From Thermogladius sp023256015 (lineage in GTDB: Archaea > Thermoproteota > Thermoprotei_A > Sulfolobales > Desulfurococcaceae), in NCBI RefSeq assembly GCF_051131135.1, contig NZ_CP151274.1, positions 992,001 to 1,056,000 on the forward strand: a stretch of DNA of 64,000 nt, given 5' to 3'. Positions 17,664 to 25,873 of the stretch are shown here, one piece after another. The first letter of the stretch is position 1. Every line of letters starts with the position of its first letter. The translations under genes and the position numbers were made by a program. The notes beneath the pieces were generated by a model. It had not been told where the DNA came from, searched no databases, and saw only the letters and a list, made by a program, of their open reading frames with translations.

Positions 17664-18362
17664 GTGGTCGAGTCCGTGTCCTTCGATGTGTGGGGGACTC
17701 TCCTAGACCTGGACAAGACGCTTCAGGAGGCCAGCCGAGTCATAGCCGAGGCGCTGGGAGCCCCCTTCGAGACAGTCTACAGTAAGGTCCTCAAGGCCCA
17801 CGAGGAGGCCCGGAAGGTGAGGCGGTCCTCCCTTATCCCGGGCAACGAGACCGTTAAAACGGGCCAGGCAATACTCGCCAAGCACATTGGTGTAGACCCG
17901 TCGGGGGTTGACTCGTTAATTCACAAGGCTTTCCAGGAAGTCGACCCTCATAGGATCGTCTACGACGACGTGGTCGAGACTGTCGAAGGTCTCTACAAGG
18001 AGGGGCTAAGACTGGCTGTGGCCGGCAACGTCCTTTTCTGGCCGAGCTCCTACACGTGGAGACTGCTCGAGAGGCTGGGTCTAGGCAAGTTCTTCGAGGC
18101 TAGGGTGTTCTCGGACGAGGTGGGCTACAACAAACCGGACAGGGGCTTCTTCATAGCCCTCCTCGAGAGGCTAGGGGTCGAGCCCGGGGCGGTGGTGCAC
18201 GTCGGCGACAACGTTATAGAGGACGTCGGGGGACCCGTGAGCATGGGTATGAAGGCGGTCCTGATCAGGAGGGACTCAAAGCTGACTCTCTCCATAAACT
18301 TGCTCGGGGTGGCCGTAGTGTACTCCTTGAGGCAATTACCCAGCGTCATAAGATTGATATGA
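17664..18362 (+). CDS. HAD-superfamily hydrolase
   Basis: 232 aa, GTG start. Motif I is SFDVWGTLLD (D-x-W-G-T, with Trp in place of the acid/base Asp), motif II is VAGNV, and motif IV is HVGDNVIEDVGG. An alpha-helical cap follows motif I. The D-V-W-G-T form is common in archaeal HAD phosphatases related to haloacid dehalogenase. The substrate is unknown. It is translationally coupled to moaB. Confidence 0.82.
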   Translation: MVESVSFDVWGTLLDLDKTLQEASRVIAEALGAPFETVYSKVLKAHEEARKVRRSSLIPGNETVKTGQAILAKHIGVDPSGVDSLIHKAFQEVDPHRIVYDDVVETVEGLYKEGLRLAVAGNVLFWPSSYTWRLLERLGLGKFFEARVFSDEVGYNKPDRGFFIALLERLGVEPGAVVHVGDNVIEDVGGPVSMGMKAVLIRRDSKLTLSINLLGVAVVYSLRQLPSVIRLI

Positions 18363-18453
18363 CACTACACTATAGTACACGTTCTCGTCTATGCCGGTAC
18401 CTCGGAGTTAAGTTTATTAGGGTTAGTGGAAAACAAAAAACGCGGTGGGAAAA

Positions 18454-18741
18454 TTGAGTGTGGGCGACAAGATAGAGAGGGCCATCGAGCTATACAAGCA
18501 GGGCGTGCCGATCAAACAGATAGTCGAGGAGGTACACATCTCTACCAAGACCCTGTACAAGGCTCTGAAGGAGAGGGGGGAGAAGCTCAGGAAGTCGTCT
18601 CATCGGAAGCTCACCGAGGAGGAGATCGAAAGGATAAAGAAACTCTACTTGGAGGGCTACTCCATATACCGGATAGCCAAGGAGTTCGGTCTCAGGCCTT
18701 CCAGGGTCTACAACGTCCTCAAGAAGCTGTCGATAAAGTGA
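18454..18741 (+). CDS. Small tandem helix-turn-helix protein
   Basis: 95 aa from TTG 18454 (GGTGGG upstream); GTG 18445 is the alternative. Two HTH units of Hin/resolvase type lie in a row: IKQIVEEVHISTKTLYKALKE and IYRIAKEFGLRPSRVYNVLKK, separated by a basic linker. There is no catalytic domain, so it is probably a DNA-binding regulator or a captured recombinase DNA-binding part. It has its own promoter region (TTTATTA near 18412) and a T5 run after the stop. Confidence 0.7.
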   Translation: MSVGDKIERAIELYKQGVPIKQIVEEVHISTKTLYKALKERGEKLRKSSHRKLTEEEIERIKKLYLEGYSIYRIAKEFGLRPSRVYNVLKKLSIK

Positions 18742-18745
18742 GCGG

Positions 18746-18750
18746 TTTTT
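18746..18750 (+). terminator. T5 terminator after the tandem-HTH gene
   Basis: A GCGG-T5 stretch follows the stop codon directly and separates this gene from hypE. Confidence 0.35.
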
Positions 18751-18835
18751 GTGACATGATTTGTTAAATTCCCCGGACCACGTTATAGATTAAACTAGAA
18801 TAAAGGTCGACGTCTTCTCTCCCGGTGCTAACCCC

Positions 18836-19867
18836 ATGTCTTCGAGGAAGGTCGAGCTACTACACGGGGCGGGAGGCCTAGAGACGTTCGAGGTCGTAAC
18901 AAAGCTGATCGTAGCGCGAGTCCCCGACGCGTTGAGGAGGGCAATGAACGGCAGGGGCGTAGACGTCATGGACGACGGCTCCTACGTGAGGGTCGGCGAC
19001 AGTTACTTGGTGTTCACCAGCGACTCCTACACAGTGAACCCGATCTTCTTTCCAGGAGGCGACATCGGGCACCTGGCGGCCAGCGGGGTCTTGAACGACC
19101 TTGTAGTAATGGGGGCGACGCCGGTCGCCTTCATGGACAACATAGTCGTCGAAGAGGGGCTGGACCTAGATGTACTCGATAGGGTTGTGGAGTCCATGCT
19201 CAGGGTCCTGAGGGAGAACAACGTGGCGTTGATTGGGGGCGACTTCAAGGTGATGCCCAGGGGGAGCGTAGACAAGATCGTCGTGAGCGGCTTCGGCGTC
19301 GGCGTCTCGAGCTACGAGCCTATAATCGACTACCCAAGGGTGGGCGACAAGATCATTGTAACGGGCCCCATCGCGGAGCACGGCTCGACGATACTGGCGG
19401 CACAGCTGGGCCTCCTAGAGGAGAACAAGGGGCTAAAGAGCGACAGCAGGCCCCTGGTGAAGACCGTCCTCCCAGTGATCCAGAAGTACAGGCCGTACAT
19501 AAGCGCGGCACGAGACCCCACACGCGGCGGGCTGGCGGGGGTCTTAAACGAGTGGGTTCACGGGAGAGAGGTGAGCATCGTGATCGACAGGAGCGAGGTG
19601 CCGATCAGGGAGGAGGTCAGGGGGTTCTTGGAGGCTATGGGTGTCGACCCCTTAAACGTCGCGTCTGAGGGCGTAGCCGTCTTAAGCGTCGATGCCTCTG
19701 TCGCCGACGAGGTAGTGAGAGAGCTAGTTAGAGCCGGGGAGGAGGCTAGGATCGTGGGAGAGGTCGTCGAGCTACCGGAGCTCAAAGGCAGAGTGGTAGC
19801 CCGTACGGAGGTCGGGGGCCTCGTCTTGGTCACGTCCAACCCGTTGAACCTACCGAGGATATGCTGA
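18836..19867 (+). CDS. hypE: HypE, carbamoyl dehydratase for NiFe cofactor
   Basis: 343 aa, ATG start. PurM/AIRS-like fold with ELLHGAGG at the N terminus and ARDPTRGGLAGVLNEW. The C terminus is NLPRIC, carrying the essential terminal Cys that receives the carbamoyl group from HypF and is dehydrated to thiocyanate for the CN ligands. Heads the hypE-hypC-hypF operon directly before the hydrogenase genes; hypC begins within 12 bases of its stop. Confidence 0.95.
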   Translation: MSSRKVELLHGAGGLETFEVVTKLIVARVPDALRRAMNGRGVDVMDDGSYVRVGDSYLVFTSDSYTVNPIFFPGGDIGHLAASGVLNDLVVMGATPVAFMDNIVVEEGLDLDVLDRVVESMLRVLRENNVALIGGDFKVMPRGSVDKIVVSGFGVGVSSYEPIIDYPRVGDKIIVTGPIAEHGSTILAAQLGLLEENKGLKSDSRPLVKTVLPVIQKYRPYISAARDPTRGGLAGVLNEWVHGREVSIVIDRSEVPIREEVRGFLEAMGVDPLNVASEGVAVLSVDASVADEVVRELVRAGEEARIVGEVVELPELKGRVVARTEVGGLVLVTSNPLNLPRIC

Positions 19868-19878
19868 GGCGGTGCCGG

Positions 19879-20115
19879 ATGTGCCTGGGGTACCCGGCCG
19901 AGGTGGTCGAAGTCTACGAGTCGGAAAGAGGCCTCCCGCTGGCTAAGGTGAGGATAGGGGGGCTAGTCAAAGAGGTGATCCTCGCGGTTGAGGGCGTCAA
20001 GAAAGGCGACTACGTCATAGTCCACGCGGGCGTTGCGATATCGAAGATCGAGGAGGAAGAGCTGAAGGACATACTAGACCTCTACAGGGACATAATGAGA
20101 GAGCTGGGTAGCTGA
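19879..20115 (+). CDS. hypC: HypC hydrogenase maturation chaperone
   Basis: 78 aa when started at ATG 19879, giving MCLGYPAEV. HypC needs Cys as residue 2, exposed after Met removal, to carry the Fe(CN)2CO unit. The upstream ATG at 19861, which overlaps hypE, would bury it, so it is rejected. AGGCGGTG provides a ribosome site. The OB-fold core (VEVYESERGLPLAKVRIGG, GDYVIVHAG) is intact. Its partner HypD is not in this window. Confidence 0.93.
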   Translation: MCLGYPAEVVEVYESERGLPLAKVRIGGLVKEVILAVEGVKKGDYVIVHAGVAISKIEEEELKDILDLYRDIMRELGS

Positions 20116-20126
20116 CGGAGGAGGGT

Positions 20127-22436
20127 ATGCGCGCGAAGAAGGTCGTGGTAGTCGGCCTGGTACAAGGCGTCGGTTTCAGACCCTTCATAGACAGGCTAGC
20201 GAGGAGGCTGAAGGTCGCGGGCTACGTGAGGAACGTCGGGGGCTCGGAGGTCGAGATCTGGGTCGAGGGGGAAGAGGGCGTACTAGAGGAGTTCGTCAAG
20301 AGGCTGGTCTCCGAGAGACCGCCCCCCGCCTTCATTGAGGAGCTAAGAGTCGAGGACGTGGAGCCGGAGGGCTACAGCGGGTTCACCATAAAGCCCAGCG
20401 GCTACGACTTCAAGGCGAGGTCGAACATACCGCCAGACCTGGCAATGTGCCACGACTGTCTGCTTGAGGTGCTCAACCCCGAGGACAGGAGGTACGGCTA
20501 CCCCTTCAACTCCTGCGCCTGGTGCGGCCCGAGGTTCTCCATGATCTACAGGGTGCCCTACGATAGGGAGAACACGAGCATGAGGAAGTACCAGCTGTGC
20601 GACGAGTGCACGCTAGAATACAGAGACCCGGAGAACTTGAGGAGGTACCACGCCCAGGGGATCAGCTGCCCGCGCGACGGCCCTAGACTGCTCTTGCTAG
20701 ACAGGAACGGCTCAGTCGTCGACGAGAAAAGCCCGATAGAGACCGCCGCGAAGCTGGTCGAAGAGGGGGGCATAGTCGCAGTCAAGGGGGTCGGGGGCTT
20801 TCACCTCGCCGCCCTCGCAACAAGCGACGATGTAGTGGCGCAGCTTAGGGCTAGGAAGCGGAGGCCCCGTAAGCCGTTCGCTATCATGGGCATAGACACG
20901 GTAGTCCTGAGGAGGCTGGTCTACATCACGGAGGAGGACGAGGAGCTCCTAAACTCGCATCAAGCCCCCATCCTCCTGCTCCCCAAGAGAGAGGACACGC
21001 CGGTCTCACCCCTGGTATCCCCAGGGCTGAGCCACGAGGGCGTGTTCGTCGCCTACACCCCGCTCCACTACCTCCTACTGAGGGCTACACGCGACAAGTT
21101 CTTGATCATGACGAGTGGCAACGTATCTGGAGAGCCAATGTGCAGGAGCGAGGAGTGCGCCTTCAGAGAGCTGAAGAACGTAGCGGACTACTTCCTTGTG
21201 CACGACCGCGAGGTCGTGCACAGAGTAGACGACAGCGTTGTGAGGAAGACGAACGGGAGGTACGTCCTGTTGAGGAGGAGCAGGGGCTACGCTCCTCTGT
21301 GGATCAGGCTGCCGCAGAGGCTCAGGCGCAACGTCGTAGCGTTCGGCGGCGACTTGAACAACACTATAGCAGTCGGGTTCGAGGACAAGGTCGTGGTGTC
21401 GCCCTACGTGGGGGACCTAGACGAGGTCGAGACGGTCTCGGAGCTGAGAGGGTACCTCGAGTTTCTCATCGCTTCCTACCGCGTTAGCAGAGAGGACCTG
21501 GTCGTGGTCTCGGACAAACACCCCGGGTACGTGTCCACCGCGCTGGCAAGGGAGTACTCCAGGGAGACCGGTGCTAGACTGGTCACTGTACAGCACCACC
21601 TGTCACACGTCTTGTCGGTTGTCGGAGACCACCGCCTCAACGGGAGGGTGGCGGGCCTCGCGATCGACGGCTTGGGCTGGGGGGACGACGGCACTATATG
21701 GGGCGGAGAGGTCATCGTGGTAGACACGGAGAAAGGGCTCTACCAGAGAGTCGCGAGCATACGCCCCGTCCCTCTCACCGGGGACGCGGACACGCTGAGG
21801 CCTCTGAGGGTGTTTGCCGGCCTCATGACGTTGAGAGGGTACAGCGAGGAGGAGCTCGTAAGGGTGTTACGGAGAATAGGCGTCGGGGAGAGGGAGTACG
21901 GCGAGCTCCTACTAGTGCGCAGGCTCGTCGAGAAGGGCTTGTATAGGCCTGCCTCGAGCACGGGTAGGCTGATCGACGTCGTGTCGGCGGTACTAGGCGT
22001 GTGCCGCGAGAGGTCCTACGAAGGTGAGCCGGCTATTAGGCTAGAGGCAGAGGCTTTCAGGGGAGAGTACGCAGACCCTCCCGAGGTCAAACTATACGAA
22101 GAGAACGGCGTGCTCAGGCTGGACACCTGGAGCTACGTCGAGTGGTTGCTGGACAAGCTAGACGAGCCCAGGCCGGTCATTGCGAGGACCTTCCTGGAGT
22201 CGCTAGGCGAGAACCTCGGGAGGCTACTAGTCGAGTCTACGCGGGGGCTGGGAGTGGGGAGCGAGGTCGCGGTCTCCGGGGGAGCGGCCGTTAACGAGTT
22301 TATCGTGAGGGGCCTAGAGAGGGTTCTGAGGGGGGAGGGCCTCAAACTACTGCTACCCTCAAGAGTACCGCCGAACGACGAGGGGGTCTCGTTCGGGCAG
22401 GTCGTCTACTGCCTGTTCTCTGAGGACTGCGGCTGA
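20127..22436 (+). CDS. hypF: HypF carbamoyltransferase
   Basis: 769 aa, ATG start after GGAGGAGGG. Domains in order: acylphosphatase (GLVQGVGFRPF), two zinc fingers (CHDC, CAWC, CDEC and a fourth Cys site), YrdC-like domain (GGIVAVKGVGGFHLAA, KRRPRKPFAIM) and Kae1-like domain (HHLSHV, GLAIDGLGWGDDGTIWGGE, SGGAAVNEF). It converts carbamoyl phosphate through carbamoyl-AMP to HypE-thiocarboxamide. The last 31 bases overlap the convergent small-subunit gene. Confidence 0.95.
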   Translation: MRAKKVVVVGLVQGVGFRPFIDRLARRLKVAGYVRNVGGSEVEIWVEGEEGVLEEFVKRLVSERPPPAFIEELRVEDVEPEGYSGFTIKPSGYDFKARSNIPPDLAMCHDCLLEVLNPEDRRYGYPFNSCAWCGPRFSMIYRVPYDRENTSMRKYQLCDECTLEYRDPENLRRYHAQGISCPRDGPRLLLLDRNGSVVDEKSPIETAAKLVEEGGIVAVKGVGGFHLAALATSDDVVAQLRARKRRPRKPFAIMGIDTVVLRRLVYITEEDEELLNSHQAPILLLPKREDTPVSPLVSPGLSHEGVFVAYTPLHYLLLRATRDKFLIMTSGNVSGEPMCRSEECAFRELKNVADYFLVHDREVVHRVDDSVVRKTNGRYVLLRRSRGYAPLWIRLPQRLRRNVVAFGGDLNNTIAVGFEDKVVVSPYVGDLDEVETVSELRGYLEFLIASYRVSREDLVVVSDKHPGYVSTALAREYSRETGARLVTVQHHLSHVLSVVGDHRLNGRVAGLAIDGLGWGDDGTIWGGEVIVVDTEKGLYQRVASIRPVPLTGDADTLRPLRVFAGLMTLRGYSEEELVRVLRRIGVGEREYGELLLVRRLVEKGLYRPASSTGRLIDVVSAVLGVCRERSYEGEPAIRLEAEAFRGEYADPPEVKLYEENGVLRLDTWSYVEWLLDKLDEPRPVIARTFLESLGENLGRLLVESTRGLGVGSEVAVSGGAAVNEFIVRGLERVLRGEGLKLLLPSRVPPNDEGVSFGQVVYCLFSEDCG

Positions 22437-22843
22437 GCCAGTTTCTCTCTGAGCTTTACAATGGCGTCTAGTATGGCCTCGGGCCTGGGCGGGCATCCAG
22501 GCACGTAGATGTCTACGGGCACTACTTTGTCAGCCCCTCTTAACACGCTGTACGACTTCTGGAACACTCCCCCGTCTATAGCGCAGGCGCCAACGGCTAC
22601 AACGAACTTCGGCGAGGGCATCTGGTCGTAGAGCCTCTTGAGTCTCTCGGCGCTCTTCTTAGTCAAGGCCCCCGTCACAACGAGTACGTCCCCGTGCCTT
22701 ATGGAGGGGGCCAGCTTCACCCCGAACCTCTCCGGGTCGTATAGAGGCGTGATCGCAGCCAAGACCTCTATGTCGCAACCGTTACAGGCACCAGTGTTGA
22801 AGTGGACTAGCCAGGGGGAGTACCTAACGAACCTGCACTTCAC
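22406..22843 (-). CDS. mbhJ: Mbh-type hydrogenase small subunit (MbhJ/EchC-like)
   Basis: About 145 aa from GTG 22843, giving MKCRFVRYSPWLVHFNTG, the usual start of this family. The frame extends to 22954, but a TATA-like TATTTTTAC on the - strand near 22880-22888 would lie inside that longer form. Cys ligands for one 4Fe4S cluster: GACNGCDIE, GACAIDGG and YVPGCPPRPEA. It relays electrons from the ferredoxin-like subunit to the NiFe site. It is transcribed away from all the other hydrogenase genes and its end overlaps hypF. Confidence 0.85.
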   Translation of the reverse strand: MKCRFVRYSPWLVHFNTGACNGCDIEVLAAITPLYDPERFGVKLAPSIRHGDVLVVTGALTKKSAERLKRLYDQMPSPKFVVAVGACAIDGGVFQKSYSVLRGADKVVPVDIYVPGCPPRPEAILDAIVKLREKLAQPQSSENRQ

Positions 22844-22962
22844 CGTGCCGCACGCTCCACTAGTTAAGAGTGCTCGGCCAGTGTAAAAATAGAGGTGTTT
22901 GGTCACCCACACTAACACTCGTTTTATTAGCCTTGCCTCGAAGTAAAAACTCACAGAGTCCT

Positions 22963-23379
22963 ATGACGGCCACTTTAGCCCAAGCGGGAGGATTCGTAAA
23001 ACCGAACAGGAGAGTTTTCGCCTTGGAGCCTTCCAGAGTCAGGAGTGTATTCCTGGATTTAGTCCGGGAGAGGGGTCAGGAGGGGTTTTACGTCTCCACT
23101 ATTGTCGGCGTGGATTTGAAGGAGGAGGGTCTGATCAGGGTCGACTACTTCGTCGTACTACTACCCGAGGAAGAGACAGTGGTACTCCGTACGGCGGTCC
23201 CGCGGGACAACCCAGTGGTCGACAGTATCGTGGACATTGTCCCCGGCGCGCTGAGCGGGGAGCTGGAGACTCACGACCTCCTTGGAGTGCTGTTCCAAGG
23301 CAACCCCTACCTCAGGAGGGGGTTCTTCGTCCCCAGCGACGTCGCCGAGAAAGGCGTCTACCCGTTGAGGAGGGGCTAG
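22963..23379 (+). CDS. mbhK: Hydrogenase subunit K (NuoC/30-kDa-like)
   Basis: 138 aa from ATG 22963; an upstream in-frame start at 22870 would run through the TATA-like TTTTATTA at 22922-22929 and is rejected. NuoC-like beta/alpha fold with FYVSTIVGVDLKEEGLIRVDYFV and a C-terminal GVLFQGNPYLRRGFFVPSD, matching the GNPDLRR-type tail of 30-kDa subunits. It binds the large subunit in the peripheral arm. One base separates its stop from mbhL. It heads a 7.5-kb operon. Confidence 0.8.
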   Translation: MTATLAQAGGFVKPNRRVFALEPSRVRSVFLDLVRERGQEGFYVSTIVGVDLKEEGLIRVDYFVVLLPEEETVVLRTAVPRDNPVVDSIVDIVPGALSGELETHDLLGVLFQGNPYLRRGFFVPSDVAEKGVYPLRRG

Positions 23380-23380
23380 A

Positions 23381-24601
23381 ATGGTGGACAAGGTCGTGGA
23401 GCTACCGGTCACCATCGAGATACCTGTGGGCCCGCAGCACCCGGCGCTCCACGAGCCCATCCTTTTGAAGGCTTATGCTGACGGCGAGACGATAGTCAAG
23501 GTCGAAGTCAACACGGGGTACAACCACAGGGGGATCGAGAAGCTCTGCGAGCAGAACACGTTCTACAAGGACATATTCATAGTCGGAAGAGTCTGCGGGA
23601 TCTGCAACACGGTCCACACAGACGTGTACGTGAGGGCTCTGGAGCAGATACTCGGCCTAGAGCCTAACAGGAGAGCAAAGTACCTAAGGGTCGTGGCGAT
23701 GGAGCTGGAGAGGATACACAGCCACATGCTGATAAACGCGGTCATGGCCGAGGTGGTGGGCTTCGACACCCTGTTCATGAGCATCATGCTGGACAGGGAG
23801 AAGGTCATGAAGGCCAAGGAGATCCTGACGGGGGCGCGCGTAATGGCCGACTACATGATGGTGGGAGGGGTCAGGAGGGACCTGAGCGACGCGGACGCCG
23901 GCAGGATAGCCAAGCTCGTCGAGCAAGTGAGGGAGAGGCTGACCTACTACAAGAGGGTGTTCGAGGAGGACACCACGATAAACAAGAGGCTGATAGGGGT
24001 AGGCGTCTTGAAGAGGGTCGACGCAGTAAGGCACACGCTCCTAGGCCCGGTCGCCAGGGGCAGTGGCGTGAGGATCGACGCCAGGGTGAGCGACAGGTAC
24101 GACGCCTACGACGAGCTCCAGCCCGAGGTAGTAGTGCGGGGGGAGGGCGACAGCTGGGCTAGGATGATGGTGCGGTGGGACGAGGCGCTAGTATCGGCCG
24201 AGATAGTCCTCAGCGCGCTGAGCAAACTCCCGCGAGACGGCAGCCCCGTCCCCGACGAGAGAAAGTTGCCGAGGAAGTTCCCGCCGGGGGAGGCCTACAC
24301 CAGGGTGGAGGCCCCGAGAGGAGAGCTCACCTACTACGTCATGAGCGATGGGAAGGCCAACCCGTACAGGGTGAAGATCAGGACTCCCTCGTTCACCAAC
24401 ATCGTGAACTCAGCCTTCCTCTACGAGGGCTACACGATAGCGGACCTGCCCGTCATACTCGCGAGCCTAGACCCGTGTATTTCGTGTATGGAGAGGGCTG
24501 TTATTACCGATCTCAGGACGGGAGAACGGAGGACTGTACCCTTCACCCAGCTCAGTAGAGGGGATAAGACTTGGCGAGGCCGAGGCTTCTACCTGCTGTA
24601 G
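23381..24601 (+). CDS. mbhL: [NiFe] hydrogenase large subunit (MbhL/HycE-like)
   Basis: 406 aa, ATG start. Both NiFe-binding Cys pairs are present: RVCGIC (Cys72, Cys75) and DPCISC (Cys366, Cys369). It should therefore be a true hydrogenase and not the sulfane reductase (Mbs/Mbx) branch, where this site is altered. After DPCISCMER there are 34 more residues (AVITDLRTGERRTVPF...), like the C-terminal extension that HycI cuts off HycE. The last 31 bases overlap the next gene. Confidence 0.93.
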   Translation: MVDKVVELPVTIEIPVGPQHPALHEPILLKAYADGETIVKVEVNTGYNHRGIEKLCEQNTFYKDIFIVGRVCGICNTVHTDVYVRALEQILGLEPNRRAKYLRVVAMELERIHSHMLINAVMAEVVGFDTLFMSIMLDREKVMKAKEILTGARVMADYMMVGGVRRDLSDADAGRIAKLVEQVRERLTYYKRVFEEDTTINKRLIGVGVLKRVDAVRHTLLGPVARGSGVRIDARVSDRYDAYDELQPEVVVRGEGDSWARMMVRWDEALVSAEIVLSALSKLPRDGSPVPDERKLPRKFPPGEAYTRVEAPRGELTYYVMSDGKANPYRVKIRTPSFTNIVNSAFLYEGYTIADLPVILASLDPCISCMERAVITDLRTGERRTVPFTQLSRGDKTWRGRGFYLL

Positions 24602-24966
24602 TCAGGAGCCTCCTCGGGAGGCCCTCCACAGTACAGTACCCCTACGTCAAGACGGAAGTCGAGGCGGCCTACAGAGGCAGGCACTACGCAGACCTGAAGA
24701 AGTGCACCGGCTGCTCGCTCTGCGCGATCGAGTGTCCGGCAGACGCGATAGCCATGACTCAGATACCGGCGCATCTAGAGGCCCCGAAGTCCAACCCCAG
24801 GAGGGTCTACCCCAAAATCGACTACGGGAGGTGCGTGTTCTGCTATAGGTGCGTGACTGTGTGCCCGTTCGACGCGTACGTCACCACGAACTTCTACGGG
24901 ATGGCAGGGCCGAGGGAGAACACGAGCGAGCAGTCGAGTCTCGGCACTCTCGAAAGGGTGGTCTGA
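24571..24966 (+). CDS. mbhN: Hydrogenase 2x[4Fe-4S] subunit (MbhN/NuoI-like)
   Basis: 131 aa, TTG start inside the mbhL end with GAGGGG upstream. Two ferredoxin motifs: CTGCSLCAIECP and CVFCYRCVTVCP. It takes electrons from reduced ferredoxin and passes them to the small-subunit cluster. It is placed right after the large subunit, not at the end of the cluster as in Pyrococcus. Confidence 0.9.
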   Translation: MARPRLLPAVVRSLLGRPSTVQYPYVKTEVEAAYRGRHYADLKKCTGCSLCAIECPADAIAMTQIPAHLEAPKSNPRRVYPKIDYGRCVFCYRCVTVCPFDAYVTTNFYGMAGPRENTSEQSSLGTLERVV

Positions 24967-25239
24967 GTGTTTGTCCAGGAGTTCATAGCGGCCGTGGTCC
25001 CCCTCTACCTGGTCGCGACATCGCTCTACCTTTACAGGGCCTTGAAGGGCCCTACGATACCGGACCACGTGCTCGGGGTAGACCTGCTCAGCTACAACCT
25101 CGCGGCGCTGTTCATAGTCCTGGGGATCTTTTTCAAGGAGCCAATACTGATAGTCACGGCGATACCACTGGCCCTCTGGATATACGCCCTCGACATCTAT
25201 GTAGCGAAGTACCTGGAGAGGAGGGTGATGGGGGCTTGA
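24967..25239 (+). CDS. Mrp antiporter-type subunit F (MbhB-like)
   Basis: 90 aa, GTG start directly after the mbhN stop. Three membrane helices with LYRALKGPTIPDHVLGVDLLSYN, the MnhF/MrpF signature. Part of the sodium-translocating module of the Mbh complex. Its stop overlaps the next start. Confidence 0.87.
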   Translation: MFVQEFIAAVVPLYLVATSLYLYRALKGPTIPDHVLGVDLLSYNLAALFIVLGIFFKEPILIVTAIPLALWIYALDIYVAKYLERRVMGA

Positions 25240-25616
25240 TAGAGGAGCTCCTGGTCTACACGGGGCTCGGCCTGATCGCCCTCGGCGCCTTCGCGCAGCT
25301 GGTCTCGGGGATAGGCGTGAACAGGTTCAGGAACTTCTACTTGAGGCTTCACGCCGCCACGATAGGTTCTATATGGGGGTGCGTTTACCCGATCGCCGGT
25401 GCTGGGCTCGTAGCGCTGGGTTACAAGGAGCTCGGGCCCTACTCGACCTTTATGGCTGGGGCTGCGTTCGTCACCTCATTCCTAGTCCTGATCCTGTCGC
25501 CGGCCGGCTCGCACGCCCTCGCCAGGGCCGCACATAAGACGAGGCAAGCCCTGGTAGAGCCCTGCGTTCACGACGCGCTAGACCCCTCCATGTGCGTCAG
25601 GGGTGGCGGCTCGTGA
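25236..25616 (+). CDS. Mrp antiporter-type subunit G (MbhC-like)
   Basis: 126 aa from TTG 25236, overlapping the previous stop (TTGA). MnhG/MrpG features: GLIALGAFAQLVSGIGVNRFRNFYLRLHAAT, then two more helices and LILSPAGSHALARAAH. The same frame is open much further upstream, but that part is a shadow of mbhN and subunit F. Confidence 0.85.
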   Translation: MIEELLVYTGLGLIALGAFAQLVSGIGVNRFRNFYLRLHAATIGSIWGCVYPIAGAGLVALGYKELGPYSTFMAGAAFVTSFLVLILSPAGSHALARAAHKTRQALVEPCVHDALDPSMCVRGGGS

Positions 25617-25873
25617 GTCTAGACCTCTTGATATACGCGGTCGGCGCGGTTGCGTCCCTGATGTCCGTAGTGGCGGTGTACCTCGCTCTAGTCGAGAGAG
25701 ACCTCGTGAAGGCCGTGATATACAGTGCTATTCAGAGCGTGTTCTACTCCCTACTGTTCTACCTGTTCATGTCACCCGACATAGTCCTGGTCTACCTACC
25801 AGTGGCGGGCGGCGTCTTGCCCGCACTTCTACTGGTCTTGATAAGCAAGACGGAGAGGTTCGAGAGGGAATGA
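25613..25873 (+). CDS. Hydrogenase subunit D (DUF4040/MrpB N-terminal type)
   Basis: 86 aa from GTG 25613 (GTGA overlap with the previous stop, GGTGGCGG upstream). Three helices with ALVERDLVKAVIYSAIQSVFYSLLFY and SPDIVLVYLPVAGGVLPALLLV, the DUF4040 pattern of MbhD and of the C-terminal part of MrpA. Confidence 0.83.
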   Translation: MSLDLLIYAVGAVASLMSVVAVYLALVERDLVKAVIYSAIQSVFYSLLFYLFMSPDIVLVYLPVAGGVLPALLLVLISKTERFERE

